Positions 15,312 through 23,020 of a stretch of DNA of 23,020 nucleotides are shown piece after piece; position 1 is the stretch's first letter, and each line of letters begins with the position of its first letter. A program made the position numbers and the translations under genes. Below the pieces are notes generated by a model. That model saw only the letters and a program-made list of their open reading frames with translations, did not search any database and was not told the origin of the DNA. The DNA lies in contig CAMLNB010000023.1 of assembly GCA_946481205.1 (NCBI GenBank), forward strand, positions 1-23,020, given 5' to 3'. Origin of the DNA: an uncultured Kangiella sp. (lineage in GTDB: Bacteria; Pseudomonadota; Gammaproteobacteria; Enterobacterales; DSM-103792).

Positions 15312-17867
15312 ATGCAATCCTATTCTCTGTCGCATTGGGCGCTCGGCTTGGCCGGTGCGCTGACCCTGGCCGCGAGCTCGGTAGCCGCCAAACCCTTGAC
15401 CACCAACGGCACCCCGAAAGATCCGGGCGTCATCCAGCAAGAACGCATTCTTTACTGGGCGCAAAAACGCGGTGAACTGGCCACCAATGCCTCGGCCGCC
15501 GACAAGGCGGCCTATCTGCGCGATTATCTGGCCCATGTCCGGGCGTCTGCACAACGGCTGTCGCCACCGGATCTGGCGCATCGCAAAACCCAGCAGAGCC
15601 CGCAGACAAAACAGCAACGAGCCACCAAAGCCGCGACCGAAAAAACGGTCAAGGTCTTGACCGTGCTGATCGACTTTCCGGATCTGCCTTACAACAACAA
15701 CCGGCTCAGTCGCACCGACACCAGCATGTATTACGCCGATTACAACGTCGCGCATTACCGCGACTTGATGTTCTCGACCACCGGTTATGTTGGCCCGAAC
15801 AATCAGAACCTGCAGTCGGCGTATCAGTATTATCAGCTTGCATCCGGTCAATCACTGCACTTCACCGGCGATGTCTTGCCGTGGGTGCGTGCCGACAACA
15901 ATGCCGCTTACTACGGCGGCAATGTTGGCGAAGACGAAGACGACAAAGCGGTGCCGGATCTGATCAAAGAAGCCGTGGCCAAGGCCATCGCCGCCAATCC
16001 GAGTTTTGCGCTCGCCGATTACGATCAGGAAGATCAATACGATCTGGATAGCGACGGCAATCTGAATGAGCCGGACGGCATCATCGATCACGTCATGGTG
16101 TTTCATTCCAGTGTCGGTGAAGAAGCCGGCGGTGGCGTACTCGATGACGACGCGATCTGGTCGCACCGCTGGTCGGTCAGCGCCAGTCCGGCAACGGCGT
16201 ATGCCATTCCAGGCACCAGCTACAAACTGTTTGGTTACACGATTCAGCCGATCGACGCCGCTACCGGCGTGGTCGTGCACGAGTTTGGTCACGATCTCGG
16301 TTTGCCGGATGAGTACGACACCAAGCGCACCGAGAACGGCAAAGGCGAACCGGTCGGCATGTGGTCGGTGATGTCGGGCGGCAGTTGGGCCGGTTTTGTG
16401 CGCGGCACCGAACCGGTTGATTTCAGCCCTTATGCCCGCGATTTGTTCCAGCAGTGGTATGGCGGCAACTGGGTCAATCAAACCGTGATCCCGCTTGCCG
16501 ATCTGCAAACAGCCAATCAGCAACTCGATTTGGTCGAAGCCATTGATCGCAGCGGCCCGGTCAACCAAATTCGGATTGATATACCCGGCGTCAGCGCCTC
16601 GGCGTTTGCTGGCACTTACCTGTATGCATCCGGCCATGTCGATCAGCAGCGGCGGACGCTGTCATTCCCGGTGACCGTGCCAAACAGCGCGACGGCGCGG
16701 TTGCAGCTGCAGGCGCAGTGGAAGATCGAAGCCGATTATGATTACGCGCGGGTGTTGGTGAACGGCACGGCAATCAGCGGAACCAGCACGCGCGATGGCA
16801 TCAATCCGGAACATGGCGGCATCTCTCGCTATCTGACTGCAGAATCGGCCGCGGGTTGGCAGCTGCTGAGTTTTCCGTTGACTGACTATCAAGGCCAGAG
16901 CGTCACCATCACGATCGAGTATGTGACGGATCAATCTGTTGGCGGTTACGGCATTGTTCTGGATGCCATTGAAGTCAACGACGGCAGCAGCGCGGTGTTC
17001 AGCGCCGATGCCGAAGCGGACGGTCAGGTCAGCTTGACCGGCTTCCGTCGCGACAGCTCGGTCAAAACCACCGCTGATCAGAACTACTTTGTGCAACTGC
17101 GCAGCCACCGCGGCCTGGATGCTGGCTTGCTGCGTGAACGCTATGATCACGGCGTCGTGCTCTGGTTTGCCGATCAGAACTTCTCTGACAACAATGTCGA
17201 GTTGCATCCGGGTCAGGGCTTCCTTGGTGTAGTCGACGCCGATCAGGTGCTCGCGCGCTCAGGCAGCACGATTCTGGAATCAAAACAGCAAGTGCGTGAT
17301 GCGGCGTTCCGGCGCTTTGTGCAGGAAGAGAAGACCGACGACACGCACTTGACTGCGATCTATTCCTTTGATGATCGCTACGATTACAGCAGCCCGGAAT
17401 CGCCGCAATCGGGTCTGCTGCTGCCGGATCACAAGCTGGTGATGTCGGTGCTGGAGCAAGCCGCCGACAGCCGCAGCGCACGCGTTTTCCTCAGCGCCAA
17501 TCCGGCATCGTCGGCCTTGCAGGCAACGACGGCAAAAACCATCAACGCGCTGACGGTCACTTTCACTGGCACCGCTTCCGGTGGCACCGGCACGCTGACA
17601 TACGCCTGGGAGTTTGGTGACGGTCAGCGCAGTGACGCCATCAACCCGTCACACACTTACGCCAGTGCTGGAAGTTACACCGTCAGATTCACCGTTACTG
17701 ATGCCAACGGCGTTGCCAAAACCGTTACTGAAACCATCAGCGTGTCGACTGGCGCTGCTACTGGCGGTTCGACTGGTGGCGGCGGAGGAGGTGGTGGTGG
17801 TAGCGGTAGTGTCAGTGGTGTGTTGCTACTGATGCTGGCTGGCGCGCGTTATTTGCGCCGCCGTTGA
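15312..17867 (+). CDS. Secreted M6 / immune inhibitor A-like metalloprotease with PKD and GlyGly-CTERM
   Basis: Predicted extracellular zinc protease of 851 residues. Order: signal peptide (1-26, cleavage after SVAA); propeptide; M6 catalytic domain beginning near TVLIDFPDLPYNNN (about 115). This domain has a calcium-type loop DLDSDGNLNEPDG (about 244), the zinc site HEFGHDLGLPDEYD (H323, H327, D333) and the Met-turn MSGGSW. Then come an InhA-type beta-sandwich domain (about 430-560), a region ending HPGQGFLGVVDAD, and a PKD domain with WEFGDG (about 724-815). The end is a glycine run, a hydrophobic segment and RRR, a GlyGly-CTERM tail that rhombosortase would cut. A TTG at 15288 would overlap the lipoprotein gene, so the ATG at 15312 is used. 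Confidence 0.93.
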   Translation: MQSYSLSHWALGLAGALTLAASSVAAKPLTTNGTPKDPGVIQQERILYWAQKRGELATNASAADKAAYLRDYLAHVRASAQRLSPPDLAHRKTQQSPQTKQQRATKAATEKTVKVLTVLIDFPDLPYNNNRLSRTDTSMYYADYNVAHYRDLMFSTTGYVGPNNQNLQSAYQYYQLASGQSLHFTGDVLPWVRADNNAAYYGGNVGEDEDDKAVPDLIKEAVAKAIAANPSFALADYDQEDQYDLDSDGNLNEPDGIIDHVMVFHSSVGEEAGGGVLDDDAIWSHRWSVSASPATAYAIPGTSYKLFGYTIQPIDAATGVVVHEFGHDLGLPDEYDTKRTENGKGEPVGMWSVMSGGSWAGFVRGTEPVDFSPYARDLFQQWYGGNWVNQTVIPLADLQTANQQLDLVEAIDRSGPVNQIRIDIPGVSASAFAGTYLYASGHVDQQRRTLSFPVTVPNSATARLQLQAQWKIEADYDYARVLVNGTAISGTSTRDGINPEHGGISRYLTAESAAGWQLLSFPLTDYQGQSVTITIEYVTDQSVGGYGIVLDAIEVNDGSSAVFSADAEADGQVSLTGFRRDSSVKTTADQNYFVQLRSHRGLDAGLLRERYDHGVVLWFADQNFSDNNVELHPGQGFLGVVDADQVLARSGSTILESKQQVRDAAFRRFVQEEKTDDTHLTAIYSFDDRYDYSSPESPQSGLLLPDHKLVMSVLEQAADSRSARVFLSANPASSALQATTAKTINALTVTFTGTASGGTGTLTYAWEFGDGQRSDAINPSHTYASAGSYTVRFTVTDANGVAKTVTETISVSTGAATGGSTGGGGGGGGGSGSVSGVLLLMLAGARYLRRR

Positions 17868-17884
17868 GCACGTCGATTCTTCTG

Positions 17885-17917
17885 ACAAAACCCGCCCCAT
17901 GGCGGGTTTTGTTTTTG
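17885..17917 (+). terminator. Intrinsic terminator after the M6 protease gene
   Basis: ACAAAACCCGCC (17885-17896) and GGCGGGTTTTGT (17901-17912) form a perfect 12-bp stem with a 4-base loop, followed by TTTTGTT. It begins 17 bases after the protease stop codon and separates this transcript from the downstream 5'-nucleotidase gene. Confidence 0.93.
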
Positions 17918-17958
17918 TTGCCGGGTTTGTTTCAGCCTACGCCATCGGTTTCACGGCT

Positions 17959-18010
17959 TTGACATCGCGCTGCCATACCCGCTTGGCAGCATAGCCGCGT
18001 TCGCCGCGGC
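17959..18010 (+). promoter_or_regulatory. TTGACA element and two hairpins upstream of the UshA-type gene
   Basis: A perfect -35-like TTGACA lies at 17959-17964, but no good -10 is found 16-18 bases later. Two inverted repeats follow: GCTGCCA/TGGCAGC (17969-17975 and 17984-17990) and GCCGCG/CGCGGC (17994-17999 and 18005-18010). If transcription starts upstream they would form a structured leader; if TTGACA is a real -35, the first repeat would overlap the promoter as an operator or require an activator. Neither is proven. Confidence 0.3.
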
Positions 18011-18078
18011 ATCGGGTCGCGGCGGCATTCCCCTCGAACACTCACTACCGAACCATTACCTCGAACAAAGGAATTCCG

Positions 18079-19836
18079 ATGCGCTTACGCAAGGCTGCTG
18101 TCGCACTGATCGCCGTTTCACTCGCCGGTATCGTGCAGGCCAACTCCAGCGAGAAACATTTTGCCAACCAGGATGCGGAAATCAGTCCGCAGGCGCGGGC
18201 GGCGGCGGCCAAGCCGGTCAGCTGGCGCGCAGCGACGGCGCCGGACCCGGTGGCGGTGCAGCTGCTGACGCTGAATGACTTCCACGGCCAGCTTGGCCCG
18301 GGCCGACGGGTCGCCAACCGGCCGGTCGGCAGCATTCCGGTGCTGACCGCGTATCTGAAGCAGGCGATGCTGGAACAGCCGGCCAGCCTGATCATCCATG
18401 CCGGCGACCATGTCGGCGCGACACCGCCGAACTCGGCGCTGCTGCAGGACGAGCCGAGCATCAGCTTCCTGAACCTGCTGGCGAACAGCCACTGCCGTTA
18501 CGAGTTCAAGTTCAGCACCGCCTGCAATATGGTTGGCACCCCGGGCAACCATGAGTTTGATGAGGGCAAGGCGGAGATGCTGCGCTTGCTCAATGGCGGC
18601 AACCACGCCAACGGCCCGTTCCTGGAAGCCCCGTGGCGCGGTGCCCGTTTGCCGTATATTTCGGCGAACGTCGTCGATATCGCCGCCAAACGTACGCTTT
18701 TGCCCGCGCATTTGGTCAAGCGCGTCAATGGCGTCCGCATTGGCGTCATCGGCGCGGTGCTTGAGGGCACTCCGACCATCGTGACCCCGTCCGGCGTCGC
18801 CGGCCTGCGCTTCACCAATGAAGCCGCTGCCATCAACAAGGAAGTTGAGTACCTGCGCCGGCAGGGCATCCGCAGCTTCGTCGTGACCATCCACCAGGGC
18901 GGCAGCCAAACCGCCTATGAAGGCGCGACCGATCCGGCCGCCGGCCCGGTCAGCGGTGCGATTGTCGAGATCGTCCGTCAGCTGCATGACGACGTCGATG
19001 TCGTGGTCAGCGGTCATGCCCATGGCTTTACTAACGCGCTGCTGCCGAACCGCAATGGCAAACCCATTCTGGTGACGCAGGCGTTTTCGTCCGGCACCGC
19101 CTATGGCGATATCGATCTGGAAATCGACCGCGTCAGTGGCGACGTGCTCAGCAAAACCGCCCGCATCGTGACCACTTGGGCCGACGCCGGTCCTGGCCTG
19201 ACACCGGATGCCGAGGCCGCGGCTTTGCTGGCTGCCGCCGATGAAAAGGTCGCGCCGATTGTCAATGAACTGGTTGCCGTTGCCGGCGCCACCTTGACTC
19301 GCACAACGACACCGGCGGGCGAATCGGCGCTCGGCAATCTGATCGCCGATGCCCAGCGTGCCAGCATGAACACGGAGTTTGCGTTCATGAATCCGGGCGG
19401 CATTCGCGCCGATCTGCAACTGGGTGAAGTGACCTGGGGCGAGTTGTTCGCCGTGCAACCGTTTGGCAACGATGTGGTCAAGCTGGAGCTGACGGGCGCC
19501 CAGATCATCACGCTGCTGCAACAGCAGTGGAGCGATCCGAACCGCACCCGCATTCTGCAAATCAGCGGCCTGCGCTATCGCTACGATCTGAGCCAGCCGG
19601 TCAGTCAGCGCATCGTCTCGGTAGAAGAAACCGACGGCACGCCACTCGATTTGACCGCCAGCTATGTTGTCGCGGTCAACAGCTTCCTGGCTGATGGCGG
19701 CGATGGTTTTGTCGTGCTGCGTGAAGGCCGTAACAAGGTCGTTGGTCCGGTCGATCTGCAGGCCTTGATCGATTATGTTCGCGCCTTGCCGCAGCCGTTT
19801 ACCGCGGCGATCGAGAATCGCATTCAGCTGAACTGA
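18079..19836 (+). CDS. Periplasmic bifunctional metallophosphatase/5'-nucleotidase (UshA-type)
   Basis: Exported enzyme predicted to hydrolyse extracellular nucleotides to nucleoside and phosphate, and possibly UDP-sugars or cyclic nucleotides. The 585 residues start with a signal peptide (cleavage after VQA, residue 21). The metallophosphoesterase domain has LTLNDFHGQ (D67, H69), HAGDHVG (D110), GNHEFDEG (157-163), H272 and GHAHG (312-316), the usual two-metal ligands. From about residue 390 the 5'-nucleotidase C-terminal domain follows, with ESALGNLIADA, NPGGIRADL and NSFLADGGDGF. There is no lipobox or C-terminal anchor, so it should be soluble in the periplasm. AAGGA precedes the ATG. It is read alone, between two terminators. 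Confidence 0.93.
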   Translation: MRLRKAAVALIAVSLAGIVQANSSEKHFANQDAEISPQARAAAAKPVSWRAATAPDPVAVQLLTLNDFHGQLGPGRRVANRPVGSIPVLTAYLKQAMLEQPASLIIHAGDHVGATPPNSALLQDEPSISFLNLLANSHCRYEFKFSTACNMVGTPGNHEFDEGKAEMLRLLNGGNHANGPFLEAPWRGARLPYISANVVDIAAKRTLLPAHLVKRVNGVRIGVIGAVLEGTPTIVTPSGVAGLRFTNEAAAINKEVEYLRRQGIRSFVVTIHQGGSQTAYEGATDPAAGPVSGAIVEIVRQLHDDVDVVVSGHAHGFTNALLPNRNGKPILVTQAFSSGTAYGDIDLEIDRVSGDVLSKTARIVTTWADAGPGLTPDAEAAALLAAADEKVAPIVNELVAVAGATLTRTTTPAGESALGNLIADAQRASMNTEFAFMNPGGIRADLQLGEVTWGELFAVQPFGNDVVKLELTGAQIITLLQQQWSDPNRTRILQISGLRYRYDLSQPVSQRIVSVEETDGTPLDLTASYVVAVNSFLADGGDGFVVLREGRNKVVGPVDLQALIDYVRALPQPFTAAIENRIQLN

Positions 19837-19873
19837 TGTTGTAGCTGCGAGATCTTGTAACTGCGATTGAAAG

Positions 19874-19908
19874 CCGGGCGGAGCAAAAACTCCGCCCGGT
19901 TTTTATTT
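19874..19908. terminator. Terminator shared by the UshA-type gene and pbpC
   Basis: CCGGGCGGAG (19874-19883) and CTCCGCCCGG (19890-19899) form a 10-bp GC-rich stem with a 6-base loop, preceded by AA and followed by TTTTTATTT on the plus strand. The T-run overlaps the pbpC stop codon at 19903-19905. It is a good terminator rightward and, with a weaker tail, probably also stops pbpC transcription leftward. Confidence 0.9.
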
Positions 19909-22302
19909 GCCAACCACCGTAAACGCCCGCTGCAATCGCTGGCCCTGTTCGTCAACCAATGTCAGCCGATGTTCGCCGGCCGGCATGCGCAGCGACCATT
20001 GATGAAAATCACGGGTGCTGCCGAGGTAATCGTCATCAAGATGCCAGTGCAGCACGGCATTGCGCCGGCGATGCACTGCTTCAAAAATCACTTCGCTGCG
20101 CGCGCCATCAAGCTCAACCGGAATGTAAACACGGGTGCCGTCTTGCGGGTAGAGCAGCCCGATCGCGCCATCGTCCTGATACGGTGCGTTGTTCAGGCAA
20201 TCCGCTCGCCAGGCCGGCAAGGCTTGATAGTTCGGATGACTGCGGCGATAAAAATGTTCAATGCCGGCCGGCAAGACAAACCAGTTTTGCGCTTGCATGC
20301 TAGCCACGGCCGCACAACCGGAATGCACGCGCAGACCGCTGTGCGGGTCGCGTTGCAACCAGCGCTGATGCGGCGAGGCTTTGCTGAACGCCGCTGCGCG
20401 CGGTATGCGCTCGTGCCGAACCGGGCATTGTTGTTGCGGCAACATGCCGTCGCTGGCGCAGACGTCGATCAGTTTCAAATCGGCGGTCGGTTCGGCAAAC
20501 CAGGCGCTGGCCGGCAGATGATTCAGAATCGCAAACAACAACGGCGCCGCGGTTTGGGTGCCACTGAGTTCGGCAATGCCTTCGCCACTGGCGTTACCGG
20601 CCCAGACTGCAATCGTATGCTGTGGCGTGCTGCCAATGGCCCACGCATCCTTCAAACCATAACTGGTGCCGGTTTTCCAGGCGATGGCGCGACTGCTGCT
20701 GAACTCGCGCCAATACAAATCCGCGCCAGGGCGATTGACTTCGGCCATCGCCTGCAATGTCAGCCAGGCCGCACCGGGACCGTAATCGGCGACGGCATAA
20801 TCACTGCGATGGTTGTCAGCAATGAGCGGCGTGTGATCGCTGAGCACCTGCAAGCGCCGCGTTTGCAGGCGCAGGCTTTCCGCTTCCGGCTGTTGCGCCA
20901 CCGCTGCCAGATTGGCGTAGACGCTGGCGACATCCCAGAGCGTCGTTTCGGCACCGCCGAGGATCAGCGTCAGCCCGTATTCATCCGGCGCCCGAAACAG
21001 GCTACGAATGCCAAGTCGCTGCAGCGTCGCATAGAAACGCGCCACGCCGAACTCGCGCAGCAACCGCACTGACGGAATATTCAGCGACAGTGCCAGTGCT
21101 TCGCTGGCCGGTACCGCACCGCGGTACTGTCGATCAAAATTTTCCGGTACATAGCCATTGATCTGGGTTGGCACGTCGGCGACCAGCATCGATGGCGTCA
21201 GCAAGCCCTGCTGCAACATCACCGTGTACAGCAGCGGTTTCAGAATGCTGCCACTGGAGCGCGGCCGCTGGCTCAGATCCAGGGCATGGGCATCGCCACC
21301 GAGATCGAGCGAGCGACTGTTGCCGAAATAGGCCAGCACGGCACCGCTGTGATTGTCGATAACCAGCGCAGCCGCATGACCCACGCCTTGCTCGCGCAAG
21401 ATGCGACTTTCGCGCTCGACGACATCGGTCAGCGCGCGTTGCAGATCGGCATCGAGGGTACTAAGGAGGCGCGGGCCGACGGTTGTTGGCAGCGCCAGTT
21501 TTTCCGGCGTCGTCACCAGGCTGTCGAGCAGATGCGGTGCCCATCGCGGCAAGGGCTGTGGCGCATCGGGAATGGGTTCGGCCAAAGCCAGCCGCAGATC
21601 CAATACCGATAACTTGCCGTCCTCGTGCAGCCGTTGCAGCAGGCGATCGCGCTTGGCCTGCAAGCGTTCCCGCGAGCGGCCCGGATGGATCAGGCCTGGG
21701 CTGTTTGGCAACACCGCCAAGGTCGCCGCCTCGGCCCAGCTCAGCGCTGTTGGCGCGCGACCGAAATAACGCCAGGCGGCGGTTTCCAAACCGACCAGAT
21801 TGCCGCCGAATGGCGCGTGCTGGGCATACAGCGCCAGAATCTCGGCTTTGTCGTAAGACAATTCCAGTCGCAGCGCCAGCAGGATTTCCAGCAGTTTTTC
21901 CGACACCGTGCGCGGCGGATTCTGCCGCGACAACCGGATCACCTGCATGCTCAGGGTGCTGCCACCGCTTTTGATCGCGCCGGCGCTGAGCTGGGTTTTG
22001 ATCGCGCGCAGCAAAGCCAGCGGATCAACACCGGGATGCGAGTGGAAACGTTTGTCTTCGTAAGCCACCAATGCCGTGGCGAAGCGTTCCGGCACCTCGC
22101 CACCGAGCGGAAAACGCCATTGCTTGTCAGTGGCCAAACGGGCGCCGAGCAGCTCGCCATTACGGGCGAACAGCACAGGCGAGTAGGGGCTTTGAAACAG
22201 CGTTTCGGGTAGGGCTTGCCAAAACCACAGCAAGAAAACGCTCACTGTCGCCGCAACAATGTGCAACCAACGCTTTCGTTTGAATGCTTGCCAGCGTTGC
22301 AT
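19903..22302 (-). CDS. pbpC: Penicillin-binding protein 1C (bifunctional transglycosylase/transpeptidase)
   Basis: Inner-membrane peptidoglycan synthase of class A, PBP1C subgroup, 799 residues. A single N-terminal membrane segment (about 12-30) is followed by the GT51 glycosyltransferase domain with YEDKRFHSHPG (catalytic E82) and GGSTLSMQ (113-120). The transpeptidase domain has the active serine S352 in SILK, SLN at 406-408 and KTGTS from K543. The C-terminal BiPBP_C domain (about 710-799) is characteristic of PBP1C and separates it from PBP1A and PBP1B. The motifs are complete, so both activities may be present, though E. coli PBP1C has weak transpeptidase function. It follows the macroglobulin gene, the yfhM-pbpC order known from E. 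coli. Confidence 0.96.
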   Translation of the reverse strand: MQRWQAFKRKRWLHIVAATVSVFLLWFWQALPETLFQSPYSPVLFARNGELLGARLATDKQWRFPLGGEVPERFATALVAYEDKRFHSHPGVDPLALLRAIKTQLSAGAIKSGGSTLSMQVIRLSRQNPPRTVSEKLLEILLALRLELSYDKAEILALYAQHAPFGGNLVGLETAAWRYFGRAPTALSWAEAATLAVLPNSPGLIHPGRSRERLQAKRDRLLQRLHEDGKLSVLDLRLALAEPIPDAPQPLPRWAPHLLDSLVTTPEKLALPTTVGPRLLSTLDADLQRALTDVVERESRILREQGVGHAAALVIDNHSGAVLAYFGNSRSLDLGGDAHALDLSQRPRSSGSILKPLLYTVMLQQGLLTPSMLVADVPTQINGYVPENFDRQYRGAVPASEALALSLNIPSVRLLREFGVARFYATLQRLGIRSLFRAPDEYGLTLILGGAETTLWDVASVYANLAAVAQQPEAESLRLQTRRLQVLSDHTPLIADNHRSDYAVADYGPGAAWLTLQAMAEVNRPGADLYWREFSSSRAIAWKTGTSYGLKDAWAIGSTPQHTIAVWAGNASGEGIAELSGTQTAAPLLFAILNHLPASAWFAEPTADLKLIDVCASDGMLPQQQCPVRHERIPRAAAFSKASPHQRWLQRDPHSGLRVHSGCAAVASMQAQNWFVLPAGIEHFYRRSHPNYQALPAWRADCLNNAPYQDDGAIGLLYPQDGTRVYIPVELDGARSEVIFEAVHRRRNAVLHWHLDDDYLGSTRDFHQWSLRMPAGEHRLTLVDEQGQRLQRAFTVVGK

Positions 22303-22337
22303 GATCGTTATCTTTGCTAACCGCGAGTACGGAAAGG

Positions 22338-22383
22338 AACGCCTCCCAGCTCTTGAACCCGGGCTGAGAGGCGTTTTTGTTTA
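22338..22383 (+). terminator. Plus-strand-oriented terminator hairpin between yfhM and pbpC
   Basis: AACGCCTC (22338-22345) pairs with GAGGCGTT (22368-22375). The stem continues inward past one mismatch through CAGCTC/GGGCTG, leaving a short loop, and TTTTTGTTT follows on the plus strand. Both flanking genes are on the minus strand. On that strand the hairpin is followed only by TTCCTTTCC, so it would terminate poorly. It may block antisense transcription from the left, or attenuate yfhM-to-pbpC read-through. Confidence 0.7.
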
Positions 22384-22412
22384 GTGTCGCAGTGAAAACA
22401 TCTGATGCCGCC

Positions 22413-23020
22413 TTATTCCGGCAGCACCTCAACCCACTGACCGGCATTGCGGGCAAAGCGTTTGGCGTCATACATCGCTTCGGCGTGCCAGCCCGGCAGG
22501 TAGTAGCGGCCCGGATAGGCTGCGTTGAATACCAGGACAAAGCTGCGCGACTCACCGTTCTTCAGATTGAAGTAGGTGTGCACGCGATCATCTCGGACGT
22601 CGCGGTAATCGAACGCCGACTCTTCTACCGGCGCCGCGGTTGCGGCGTTGCGGGTGTTGATGATTTCCCAACCGCCCGGAACGATCTGGGTCAGCGCGAT
22701 GTTCTGCAGTTCACGCAGCGCGCTGTTGTGCACCGTGACCTTGGCGCGGAAATCATGACCCTGACGGATCTTGACCGGATCGACGCGGTTGCCATGGCCA
22801 TCGCTGAATTGCACCGTCAGGCTCAGCGAGTCGCTGCCGGCCGATTCGCTGCCTGCTGGCGGCACGCCGCGCGTCACCAGATTCAGGTACAGCGGTTTCT
22901 GACCACGGTTGTTGATGCGCACGCGCTCTGGCTTGTCGGCGAGTTTCAGCGGCTGTTGCAGCAATGGCGCGTCACTCTTCACTTGCGCAAAACTTTGCTC
23001 AGCAACGGCATAGTCAACGG
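22413..23020 (-). CDS. yfhM: Bacterial alpha-2-macroglobulin (YfhM-type), C-terminal part
   Basis: C-terminal 201 residues of a large periplasmic lipoprotein-type macroglobulin thought to trap foreign proteases; the rest lies beyond the right edge, and the frame stays open to 23020. Recognisable family features are LYLNLVTRGVPP, DPVKIRQGHDFRAKVTVHN, IALTQIVPGGWEIINTR, FDYRDVRDDRVHTYFNLKNG and the closing AAYPGRYYLPGWHAEAMYD...GQWVEV. This is the receptor-like end domain of YfhM-class proteins. The thioester region cannot be checked because it is outside the window. The linkage to pbpC supports the usual idea that PBP1C repairs cell wall while the macroglobulin guards against the protease causing the damage. 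Confidence 0.9.
   Translation of the reverse strand, partial: VDYAVAEQSFAQVKSDAPLLQQPLKLADKPERVRINNRGQKPLYLNLVTRGVPPAGSESAGSDSLSLTVQFSDGHGNRVDPVKIRQGHDFRAKVTVHNSALRELQNIALTQIVPGGWEIINTRNAATAAPVEESAFDYRDVRDDRVHTYFNLKNGESRSFVLVFNAAYPGRYYLPGWHAEAMYDAKRFARNAGQWVEVLPE

Noticed and set aside
18118..19560. Minus-strand open frame (480 codons) opposite the UshA-type gene
   Set aside because: The plus-strand gene has a signal peptide and all catalytic motifs; the reverse frame shows none and has shadow-like composition.
19839..19866. Two near-identical 12-base direct repeats after the UshA-type gene
   Set aside because: Only two short copies with one mismatch, next to a terminator; no sign of a repeat array or mobile-element end.
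19867..21072. Plus-strand open frame (401 codons) opposite pbpC
   Set aside because: Antisense shadow of pbpC; it starts before a terminator stem and has no recognisable domain.

Overview
The window (23,020 bp, moderately GC-rich, densely coded) looks like the chromosome of a gammaproteobacterium. The ATP synthase genes are in the usual atpI-B-E-F-H-A-G-D order. The block mnmG / rsmG / parA / parB / atp resembles the origin-proximal region of Pseudomonas-like genomes. The right end carries a pbpC/yfhM-type pair, and one secreted protease ends in a GlyGly-CTERM (rhombosortase) tail, a feature known mainly from marine and aquatic Gammaproteobacteria. No genus can be assigned from the sequence alone. 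I see no tRNA, rRNA, CRISPR array, insertion sequence or prophage.

Layout. 1-5976 (minus strand): the atp operon, entering the left edge inside atpD, with a near-consensus promoter just upstream of atpI. A palindrome resembling a Fur box lies in the atpI leader, and hairpins sit in the atpF-atpH and atpA-atpG gaps. 6077-8575 (minus): a cytosolic 5'-nucleotidase I-like protein, a small tail-anchored coiled-coil protein and a dicarboxylate/acidic amino acid:cation symporter, lying between parB and the atp operon. 8648-10481 (minus): parB and parA. The parA upstream gap has a perfect DnaA box and a cluster of parS half-sites. 10616-12177 (minus): an uncharacterised DUF6929-like protein and rsmG. 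12363-12866 (plus): a secreted DUF3016-type protein placed between rsmG and mnmG, sharing a strong bidirectional terminator with mnmG. 12916-14805 (minus): mnmG with a good promoter.

15001-19836 (plus): an unknown small lipoprotein five bases ahead of a large M6/immune-inhibitor-A-like metalloprotease, then a periplasmic UshA-type 5'-nucleotidase. 19903-23020 (minus): pbpC and the C-terminus of a YfhM-type bacterial alpha-2-macroglobulin, running off the right edge.

How the genes work together. The left two thirds is core machinery: ATP synthesis, chromosome segregation, and tRNA and rRNA modification. The right third concerns the cell envelope: secreted protease, periplasmic nucleotide salvage, peptidoglycan synthesis and a protease-trapping macroglobulin. 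No clearly new multi-gene system is evident. The most interesting items are the parA upstream region, the Fur-like site in the atp leader, the intra-operon hairpins and the lipoprotein/M6 protease pair.
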